A DNA stretch of 19,213 nucleotides from JAWUWD01 sp034112085 (lineage in GTDB: Bacteria; Bacteroidota; Bacteroidia; Cytophagales; Cyclobacteriaceae), in assembly GCA_034112085.1 (NCBI GenBank), contig JAWUWD010000141.1:1-19213 (forward strand), written 5' to 3'. A model generated the notes under the pieces. That model was given only the letters and a program-made list of their open reading frames with translations, was not told where the DNA came from and did not search any database. The position numbers were made by a program, and so were the translations under genes. Shown here piece by piece: positions 8,840 to 15,248 of this stretch (positions are counted from its first letter, which is position 1; every line of letters starts with the position of its first letter).

Positions 8840-11491
8840 ATGCAGGAAAATTTACATTTGAAAAATAATAGGTTAGAAAAATTAGAAGCCGCCATTAATT
8901 TTGTTTCAGACAAAAGTAAGTTCGAAGCGGGCACAAAATCTCTCGAAATGCTCTCGAAATTTCTCAGTGAACTATTAGAAGTTGATTATGTGATCATTAA
9001 CAAGTATCGCAAGCAAGATCCGGGTGAAGTTGAATCGATCGCGATCTACACCCCAGAGGGATTGGCTCCCAATGTGGTGTATGGCTTAGCAGGCACACCA
9101 TGCCACAACGTAATTGGGGCTGACTTGTGCTTCTATGAATCCAATCTTCAACAGCTATTCCCCAATGATGAGTTTATCATTCAAGCAAATGCTGATAGCT
9201 ATGTAGGCATCCCATTATGGGATGGGAATAGGGCACCAATCGGACTAATTGCGGTAATGGATAAAGAGGGAATAACCGACCTTAAGACCATTGAATTAGT
9301 ATTAAAGTCTATTTCTTTCATTGCCGGACGCGAGATTGAAAGAATCATTTATGCAAATAAGCTAAAGGTAAGTGAAGATCGTTTCAACTTGCTGACAAAA
9401 GCATCTGAAGATATGATTACCATACATAAACCAGATGGTAGATATCTTTATTATAATGGCCCATCCTGCTATGCGATAACTCCTGAAGATATAGAAGGTA
9501 AAATGCCCAGCGATCTTTTTGATAAAGAGGCTACCAATACACTCGTTCAGGCATTTGAAAAAGTTGCAAAAACAGGCAAAAGTGAAACAATAGAAGTGCT
9601 TTTAGATTGGATGGGGTCAAAGAAGTGGTTTTCAGAATACATCTACCCTGTTAAAAATACTGATGGCGAGGTGGTAGAAATGGTCAAAGTATGCAGAGAC
9701 ATACATGATCGTAAAATTGCTGAACAGGAAATTGAAACTCAAAACAAAGCACTTCTTGAAAGTGAAAAGGAATTGCAGGCCACAGTCGAAGAATACCATG
9801 CTTTAAATGAAGAACTTAATGAATCGAATGAAAAATTAAACACTGCGAAAAGTAAAACTGAAGAAATTGAAGCTAATCTGCGCACATTAATAAATACGAT
9901 CCCCGATTTGATTTGGCAAAAATCAGTTGATGGAAAATTTCTTTTTGTAAACACGCGTATTGAAGACTTATTGGGGGTAAAAGAACACGATATTATAGGC
10001 AAGACAGATTACGATTTTGCAGATAAAGAACTGGCAGATGTATTCAGGGAAAATGACAAAAAAGCAATGTCTAACGGAGTACCAACCGTAAATGAAGAAC
10101 TTCTTGTTTTCGCCAGTGATAAACACCGTGAATTAACTGAAACCACAAAAGTGCCCGTACTTTCTGAAAACAAGAATATTATAGGCGTTTTAGGTATAGG
10201 AAGAAATATTACTGAACAAAGAAAAGCAGAACAAGAATTAGTTGCCGCAAAAGAAAAAGCAGAAGGAAACGAAAAGAAATTGCAAGCCTCAATCGAAGAA
10301 TATGAGGCTCTAAATGAAGAGCTTAATCAAACGAATGAAGAATTAAACGCTACAAAAGATATTCTAATAGAAAGTGAAAAAGATCTGCAGTCATTAAATG
10401 AAGAATACCTTACTATAAATGAAGAACTTAATCAAACGAATGAAGAATTAAACGCTGCGAAAAATAAAACTGAAGAAAGTGAAGCTAATCTTCGCACATT
10501 AATAAATACGATACCCGATTTGATTTGGCAAAAATCAGTTGATGGAAAATACCTTTTCACAAACTCTCGCTTTGAATATTTTTTTGGCGCAAAAGAACAT
10601 GACATTATAGGGAAGACAGATTACGATTTTGTGGATAAAGAACTGGCAGATTTTTTCAGGGAAAATGACAAAATAGCAATGTCTAATGGAGTACCCACTG
10701 TAAATGAAGAAATTGTTGTTTTCGCTAATGATAAACACAGTGAATTATTGGAAACAACCAAAGCGCCCGTTCTTTCTGAAAACAAAAATATTATAGGCGT
10801 TTTAGGTATAGGAAGGAATATTACTGAACAAAGAAAAGTAGAGGACAAAATAAAAAAGTCCCTAGAAGAAAAGGAATTGCTGCTTCGTGAACTCTACCAT
10901 CGCACAAAGAATAATATGCAGGTGATTAGTTCGATGCTCTCTATACAATCAGGATACACTGACAATGAGGAGGTCAAAGAGACGTTAGAAGAAACCAAAA
11001 GCAGAATAATGGGAATGGCGCTGGTTCATGAAAAACTTTATCAGGCAAATGACTTATCCTGGATTGATTTAAAAGATTATATCACTGATTTAGTTGAATT
11101 ATTAAAAGGCAGTTTACTGTCTAAAAACTCTAATATAGAAATAGTCACCAATCTTGATAATACCCGAACAAATATAGATACGGCCATTCCATGTGGATTA
11201 ATTATTAACGAATTATTTACAAATGCCATAAAACATGGCTTTCCTGACAATAGAAAAGGGGTGATAAAAATTTCACTCACGAATAATGGTGATGAAACAT
11301 GTATTTCAGTTACCGATAATGGCATTGGTATTCCTGCGGGAATCGATTTTAAGAATCTTAATTCCTATGGTCTTAATTCTATCATTATGCTTTCTGAACA
11401 TCAACTTGGTGGATCCATTACATTAGATACTAAAAACGATACTGAATTTATATTGAAATTCAAGGAACCATTAAACTCAGAGAGAGTATAG
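8840..11491 (+). CDS. GAF/PAS sensor histidine kinase, HisKA_2 type
   Basis: A soluble 883-residue kinase with no membrane segment. A GAF domain spans about 20-175, including a GTPCHNVIGAD stretch and a VGIPLWDG stretch typical of GAF units in such kinases. PAS 1 covers about 178-300, PAS 2 about 344-460 and PAS 3 about 548-664. Glu/Asn-rich helical linkers (EEYxALNEELN type) sit between them. PAS 2 and PAS 3 are near-identical, 204 residues apart. The HisKA_2 core starts at about 671, with His687 in ELYHRTKNN. The HATPase_c has INELFTNAIKHG, TDNGIGIP and SYGLNS...GGS. ATG at 8840 fits the GAF start. There is no strong ribosome binding site and no clear terminator in the 101-bp gap before it. 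The regulator at 11496 follows after 4 bp, so the two are surely co-translated partners. The core is about 88% identical to that at 13911-14552. The ligand is unknown. Confidence 0.94.
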   Translation: MQENLHLKNNRLEKLEAAINFVSDKSKFEAGTKSLEMLSKFLSELLEVDYVIINKYRKQDPGEVESIAIYTPEGLAPNVVYGLAGTPCHNVIGADLCFYESNLQQLFPNDEFIIQANADSYVGIPLWDGNRAPIGLIAVMDKEGITDLKTIELVLKSISFIAGREIERIIYANKLKVSEDRFNLLTKASEDMITIHKPDGRYLYYNGPSCYAITPEDIEGKMPSDLFDKEATNTLVQAFEKVAKTGKSETIEVLLDWMGSKKWFSEYIYPVKNTDGEVVEMVKVCRDIHDRKIAEQEIETQNKALLESEKELQATVEEYHALNEELNESNEKLNTAKSKTEEIEANLRTLINTIPDLIWQKSVDGKFLFVNTRIEDLLGVKEHDIIGKTDYDFADKELADVFRENDKKAMSNGVPTVNEELLVFASDKHRELTETTKVPVLSENKNIIGVLGIGRNITEQRKAEQELVAAKEKAEGNEKKLQASIEEYEALNEELNQTNEELNATKDILIESEKDLQSLNEEYLTINEELNQTNEELNAAKNKTEESEANLRTLINTIPDLIWQKSVDGKYLFTNSRFEYFFGAKEHDIIGKTDYDFVDKELADFFRENDKIAMSNGVPTVNEEIVVFANDKHSELLETTKAPVLSENKNIIGVLGIGRNITEQRKVEDKIKKSLEEKELLLRELYHRTKNNMQVISSMLSIQSGYTDNEEVKETLEETKSRIMGMALVHEKLYQANDLSWIDLKDYITDLVELLKGSLLSKNSNIEIVTNLDNTRTNIDTAIPCGLIINELFTNAIKHGFPDNRKGVIKISLTNNGDETCISVTDNGIGIPAGIDFKNLNSYGLNSIIMLSEHQLGGSITLDTKNDTEFILKFKEPLNSERV
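9758..10840 (+). repeat. 612-bp-period internal duplication (helical linker plus PAS)
   Basis: Segments 9758-10228 and 10370-10840 align without net gaps at an offset of 612 bases. They share long identical stretches, including the IPDLIWQKSVDGK and ENKNIIGVLGIGRNITEQRK coding regions. The linker part (EEYxALNEELNxTNEELN) appears a third time in between (about 10262-10355). The unit is in frame, so one PAS plus its helical linker was duplicated, apparently recently by the standard of the other repeats here. Confidence 0.9.
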
Positions 11492-11873
11492 CATCATGGA
11501 GGACAAGAAAAAAATACTTATTGTTGAAGATGAAGCCGTCAATGCGATGTATTTGGGGAGATTGCTTAAGAATAATGGTTACGAACTCACTGAAACTGCA
11601 GCAACAGGTAAAAGGGCCATTGCGAGTGTTGAAGAGAATTGTCCAGAGTTGGTTTTAATGGATATTAACCTAAGAGATTCGATTGATGGCATTGAGGTGA
11701 GCCAAATATTAAGAGAAAAATACAAATTCCCTATAATTTTCATATCCGGGTATGACGATATAGAAACTTTGAGCAGGATAGCAGCTATTGTAAATACCTG
11801 GAAATTAGCGAAGCCAATAGTCGAAAAGAACCTCACTGATTTGATGCAGGAAGCCTTGGCCAATACGGTCTAG
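10850..11873 (+). repeat. Kinase-core plus regulator cassette, copy A
   Basis: This block covers the HisKA_2/HATPase core of the 8840 kinase and the whole following regulator gene. It matches 13911-14934 at a constant offset of 3061 bases, with no net length change. By eye, about 25 of 213 core residues and about 25 of 125 regulator residues differ. Homology with the partner genes falls away sharply upstream, where the sensor domains differ. It is a duplicated genetic cassette, not a mobile element; no transposase or terminal repeats were seen. Confidence 0.88.
11496..11873 (+). CDS. Receiver-only response regulator, copy A
   Basis: A 125-residue single receiver domain without an output domain. 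The acidic residues are in VEDE (11-13), the phosphoacceptor is Asp56 in LVLMDINLR, the switch Ser is at 84 in IIFISGYDD, and the conserved Lys is at 106 in AKPI. It starts 4 bp after the kinase stop codon. A purine-rich GAGAGAG (11480-11486), placed about 9 bp before the ATG, is one of the better ribosome binding sites in the window. It is about 80% identical to the regulator at 14557. The cognate kinase is almost certainly the one just upstream. The similarity to copy B raises the chance of cross-talk between the two pairs. Its downstream target is not encoded nearby. A 120-bp gap without a clear terminator follows. Confidence 0.94.
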   Translation: MEDKKKILIVEDEAVNAMYLGRLLKNNGYELTETAATGKRAIASVEENCPELVLMDINLRDSIDGIEVSQILREKYKFPIIFISGYDDIETLSRIAAIVNTWKLAKPIVEKNLTDLMQEALANTV

Positions 11874-11993
11874 GGGCTATTTATGGAAATCAACTAAAGT
11901 CAAGGTTACATGGTTCGAAAACACTACCTTCATTACCCCAATAACGCCTGTAAAGGCACAAGGTCAACGTAGGAGTAGCTTAACTCAAAAATT

Positions 11994-13052
11994 ATGAGTA
12001 AACCATCATACGAAGAAATAGAAAAGCAACTAATTGAAGTTGAAAAGAAGAATTCGATTCTTAAACAACAGCAAATTGAAATTGCTGAAGCTAAAGAATT
12101 GTATTTGAAAATATTCAACCAATTTCCGGCTTTAATTTGGCGTTCACGTCTGGACAAATTATGTGACTATTTTAATGAAACCTGGCTTGAATTCAGGGGC
12201 CGAACAATGGAACAAGAGTTTGGAAATGGATGGATAGAAGATGGCGTACACCCTGATGATTTCGATTATTGTTTAAAAATATATGTTACCGCCTTTGATA
12301 AAAGAGAGGCGTTTGTAATGGATTACCGGCTAAAGAATAAATTTGGAGAATATCGCATGATTCGTGATTATGGCAGGCCATTTTATGACCTAGATAATAC
12401 CTTCTTAGGATACATTGGTTCTTGCTATGATATAACCGAAGAAAAAGAAAAAAGTACAGATGAATTAAAAAAGGTAAATAATGAACTCTCCGTTCAAAAC
12501 ATTGCACTACTTGAAAGTGAAAAGGAATTGCAGGCTTCCAATGAAGAATACGAGGCTTTAAATGAAGAACTTAATGAATCGAATGAACAATTACGAGGCA
12601 CAAAAAACAGCCTAGAAGAAAGCGAACATGAGCTTAAGGGAATAGGAAAAGATCTGAGGAAGAAAAATGAGCTACTTAATTCAATCTTTGATAGTCCTAA
12701 AGGAGTAATTATTTTTTCCCTTGACCTGAATTACTGCTATACCGCATTCACAGTTTCCCATAAAGAAACAATGAAATTTATCTGGGGTGAAGATATAGAA
12801 GTAGGCATGAACATGCTTGAGGTCATTCAAAGCCCCAATGACAGGGGAAACGCTCAACATAATTTTGACAGGGTTCTTAAAGGAGAACATTTCATTCTTG
12901 ATGAAGAGTATGGAGATGAACTCCTTAATAGGTCTTTCTGGGAAAATCGCTATTCACCCATTTATGGCGATGGCAATGCAGTCGTTGGACTAACGGTTTT
13001 TGTAACTGACATCACCCAAAGAAAATTGATTCAAAAGGAGTTAGATGATTAA
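11994..13052 (+). CDS. PAS-coiled-coil-PAS protein, N-terminal part of a nonsense-split kinase
   Basis: A 352-residue frame with sensor modules only. A charged helical N-terminus (1-35) is followed by PAS 1 (about 36-155, ending YDITEEKEK), a Glu/Asn-rich helical linker (about 165-215, with EEYEALNEELNESNEQL) and PAS 2 (about 222-345, ending VTDITQRKL). It stops at TAA 13050-13052, just after a KELDD linker, where this family normally continues as a helix into another domain. Translation past the stop in the same frame gives NEKLIIAKDKAEVGEERYRV, a natural continuation leading into the next PAS. This therefore looks like the first 352 residues of an ancestral kinase of about 852 residues. If made, the product has no catalytic domain and could act only as a free sensor or inhibitor. 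The linker DNA is nearly identical to that at 9750-9838. The start ATG is followed directly by plausible helix, but no strong ribosome binding site is visible. Confidence 0.85.
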   Translation: MSKPSYEEIEKQLIEVEKKNSILKQQQIEIAEAKELYLKIFNQFPALIWRSRLDKLCDYFNETWLEFRGRTMEQEFGNGWIEDGVHPDDFDYCLKIYVTAFDKREAFVMDYRLKNKFGEYRMIRDYGRPFYDLDNTFLGYIGSCYDITEEKEKSTDELKKVNNELSVQNIALLESEKELQASNEEYEALNEELNESNEQLRGTKNSLEESEHELKGIGKDLRKKNELLNSIFDSPKGVIIFSLDLNYCYTAFTVSHKETMKFIWGEDIEVGMNMLEVIQSPNDRGNAQHNFDRVLKGEHFILDEEYGDELLNRSFWENRYSPIYGDGNAVVGLTVFVTDITQRKLIQKELDD

Positions 13053-13115
13053 AACGAAAAATTAATTATTGCAAAAGATAAAGCGGAAGTAGGTGAAGAA
13101 AGATATCGCGTATTA

Positions 13116-14552
13116 ATGCAGAGCATGGAGGCTGGAATTGTCATACATGCACCGGATACTTCTATTATACAGAGTAACGATAGGGCTTCTGAAATATTAG
13201 GGTTAAGCCATGACCAGTTGAAAGGAAAAATAGCTATCGACCCTAATTGGAAATTTGTAAAACTAGATAATTCTCCACTTCCTATTACAGAATATCCTGT
13301 TAACAGGATTTCCACTAGTAAAGCAGGAATGAAGAATCAACTTTTAGGCCTTTTTCGACCCGATAAAGATGATATTGTTTGGGTCATGGTTAATGGCTCT
13401 CCTTTGCTGAGTAACACCGGTGACATTATTGAAATAGCCATCAGTTTTGTAGATATCACCGGGCAAAAACAGATTGAAGAAGGCATATTAACAGCTCAAT
13501 TAGGATTAGAAAAAAGCCAGAAGAAATTATCTGACCTAAACGTCACCTTAAATCAGGCACAGGAATTAACACATGTCGGAAGCTGGTCTTTTAATCTTGC
13601 CACTCAAAAAATAGAATGGTCGGATGAAATGTTTCGCATCTGGGGTTTCGACTCAAAGAAAGGTGCTCCTGATTTTGATGAATTAGTTAACCGAATTCAC
13701 CCCGATGACCAAGACTTATTCAGTAGCTCTGTTGATAAAGCGGCTCGTCTAGGGACACCATACGATTTTGAGCACAGAATTTGCCTTCCCAATGAGGCTC
13801 AAAAAGTGATTAGAGCCATATGTCACCCTATATTGAGAGATTCTGGGGAGGTGGTCGGCTTGGGAGGTATAAGTCAAGACATTACTGATAGTAAAATAGC
13901 AGAAGGTGGAATAAAAAAGTCACTCGAAGAAAAAGAATTACTGCTCCGTGAACTCTACCATCGCACAAAGAATAACATGCAGGTGATTAGTTCGATGCTC
14001 TCTATACAATCTCAATACACTAACAATGTCGATGTTAAAGAGACGTTAGAAGACATGAAAAGCAGGATAATGGGAATGGCGCTGGTTCATGAAAAACTAT
14101 ACCAGGCAAAAGACTTATCGTGGATCGATTTAAAAGATTACATCATTGACTTAGTTGAATTATTAAAAGGTAGTTTACTTTCTAAAAGCTCTAATTTGGA
14201 AATAATTACCAATCTTGAAAACACCCGAACAAATATAGATACGGCCATTCCATGTGGAATAATTATCAACGAATTATTTACAAATGCCATAAAACATGGT
14301 TTTTCTGATAACAGTAAAGGGGTAATAAAAATTTCACTCACAAATAATGGTGATGAAATATGTGTTTCTGTTTTAGATAATGGTGTTGGTATTCCTACAG
14401 GATTCGATTTTAAGAATCATGATTCTTATGGTCTTAATTCTATCATTATGCTTTCTGAACATCAACTTGGAGGATCCATTACATTAAATACTGAAAACGA
14501 TACTGAATTTATATTAAAGTTCAAGGAACCATTAAACTCAGAAAGAGTATAG
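13116..14552 (+). CDS. PAS-PAS histidine kinase, HisKA_2 type, C-terminal part of the split gene
   Basis: A 478-residue frame that would be catalytically competent on its own. PAS 1 is about residues 1-118, with its fold starting almost at the initiator, and PAS 2 about 142-268 (VGSWSFN...WSDEMF...HPDD). The HisKA_2 core has His282 in ELYHRTKNN, and the HATPase_c has INELFTNAIKHG, LDNGVGIP and SYGLNS...GGS. ATG at 13116 is the first in-frame ATG after the upstream stop. A purine-rich AGGTGAAGAAAG lies some 15-25 bp before it, too far for an ideal ribosome binding site, and a second ATG follows at 13125. Independent translation is therefore possible but not assured. PAS 2 resembles the last PAS of the 15249 protein. 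The regulator gene begins 4 bp after the stop, exactly as in copy A. Confidence 0.87.
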   Translation: MQSMEAGIVIHAPDTSIIQSNDRASEILGLSHDQLKGKIAIDPNWKFVKLDNSPLPITEYPVNRISTSKAGMKNQLLGLFRPDKDDIVWVMVNGSPLLSNTGDIIEIAISFVDITGQKQIEEGILTAQLGLEKSQKKLSDLNVTLNQAQELTHVGSWSFNLATQKIEWSDEMFRIWGFDSKKGAPDFDELVNRIHPDDQDLFSSSVDKAARLGTPYDFEHRICLPNEAQKVIRAICHPILRDSGEVVGLGGISQDITDSKIAEGGIKKSLEEKELLLRELYHRTKNNMQVISSMLSIQSQYTNNVDVKETLEDMKSRIMGMALVHEKLYQAKDLSWIDLKDYIIDLVELLKGSLLSKSSNLEIITNLENTRTNIDTAIPCGIIINELFTNAIKHGFSDNSKGVIKISLTNNGDEICVSVLDNGVGIPTGFDFKNHDSYGLNSIIMLSEHQLGGSITLNTENDTEFILKFKEPLNSERV

Positions 14553-14934
14553 CATCATGGAGGACAAGAAAAAAATACTTATTGTTGAAGATGAAGCGAT
14601 CAATGCGATGTATTTGGGAAGATTGCTTAAGAGTAGTGGTTACGAAATCACTGGAGCTGTAGCAACAGGTGAAAGTGCCATTGCGAGCGTGGAAGAGAAC
14701 TGCCCAGATATTGTCTTAATGGATATCAACCTAAGAAATTCGATTGACGGTATTGAGGTGACAAAAATATTAAGAGAAAAATACAAATTCCCTATAATTT
14801 TCTTGTCCGGTTATGATGATCAGGAGATTTTGAGCAGGATTGGATCAATTCTAAATACCTGGAAATTAAATAAGCCAATAGTCGAAAAGAACCTCACTGA
14901 TTTGCTACAAGAAGTATTGGCTAATCATGCATAA
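13911..14934 (+). repeat. Kinase-core plus regulator cassette, copy B
   Basis: Second copy of the 10850-11873 block, 3061 bases downstream. Around the kinase stop and regulator start (about 14519-14596) it differs from copy A by about one base in 75, including the 4-bp spacer. That is higher identity than in the flanking coding sequence. Confidence 0.88.
14557..14934 (+). CDS. Receiver-only response regulator, copy B
   Basis: A 125-residue single receiver domain. Its landmarks sit where they do in copy A: VEDE at 10-13, Asp56 in IVLMDINLR, Ser84 in IFLSGYDD and Lys106 in NKPI. There is no output domain. It differs from the regulator at 11496 at about 25 positions by eye. Several of these changes are outside the active site (for example GAVATGESA against TAATGKRA) and could alter partner choice. 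It starts 4 bp after the kinase frame and shares the purine-rich GAAAGAG upstream. It is intact, and the kinase half before it is too, which argues that the locus still has a function despite the upstream stop codon. No clear terminator follows it. Confidence 0.93.
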   Translation: MEDKKKILIVEDEAINAMYLGRLLKSSGYEITGAVATGESAIASVEENCPDIVLMDINLRNSIDGIEVTKILREKYKFPIIFLSGYDDQEILSRIGSILNTWKLNKPIVEKNLTDLLQEVLANHA

Positions 14935-15248
14935 GCATGTTCCAGCAAATTGCTACAAAGATGTGACTCGTTCTCTCTTCGGATTTACTTATAAAGACCT
15001 CTGTTGATTCCCTAAGCTATTTGTTCCTTTAAAGCTAGTCGAAGTATTAGCTCCATAGACGCGGGGAGCAAAATTCCTGAATAATATAATAATTCAAATT
15101 TTTGAAAGGTGCTTAACTATTTATATTCATAAATAGTATGAATTCATCCTTTAATGAATAGCATTTACTAATAATTCACTACATTATTATATGTCTTTAC
15201 TTTTACAAATATCAACTCTGAATGGGTAATTGTCTTTTCATTAAAATA
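14935..15248 (+). other. 314-bp non-coding gap with small AT-rich palindromes
   Basis: No coding frame or RNA gene was recognised here. A 9-bp perfect inverted repeat, ACTATTTAT (15116-15124) and ATAAATAGT (15129-15137), has a 4-base loop. Right after it is the 10-bp palindrome ATGAATTCAT (15138-15147). A TTCAAA/TTTGAA pair lies at 15093-15106. TACTTTTA at 15198-15205 is one base off the Bacteroidota -7 element TAnnTTTG, but I find no good partner -33 element. The gap probably holds the promoter of the propeller sensor gene. In AT-rich DNA such palindromes can arise by chance. Confidence 0.4.

Larger units (their letters stand above)
11994..14552 (+). pseudogene. Probable single PAS/HisKA_2 kinase gene interrupted by one in-frame TAA
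   Basis: The frames 11994-13052 and 13116-14552 are in the same phase, separated only by TAA at 13050-13052 and 63 sense bases. Removing that codon gives one continuous protein of about 852 residues: PAS, coiled coil, three further PAS, HisKA_2, HATPase. This matches the plan of the neighbouring 8840 kinase. A one-base change from AAA, GAA or TTA would create the stop. The downstream half is otherwise intact, with all kinase motifs, and is not decaying. Explanations are a recent nonsense mutation, a genuine split into two proteins, stop readthrough, or a sequencing error. The sequence alone cannot decide. Confidence 0.6.

Noticed and set aside
11951..11962. GCCT/AGGC hairpin before the 11994 gene as a terminator
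   Set aside because: Only a 4-bp stem with no T tract; too weak to call.
10850..14934. Composite transposon or insertion sequence behind the cassette duplication
   Set aside because: No transposase, terminal inverted repeats or target-site duplications were found at the copy boundaries.
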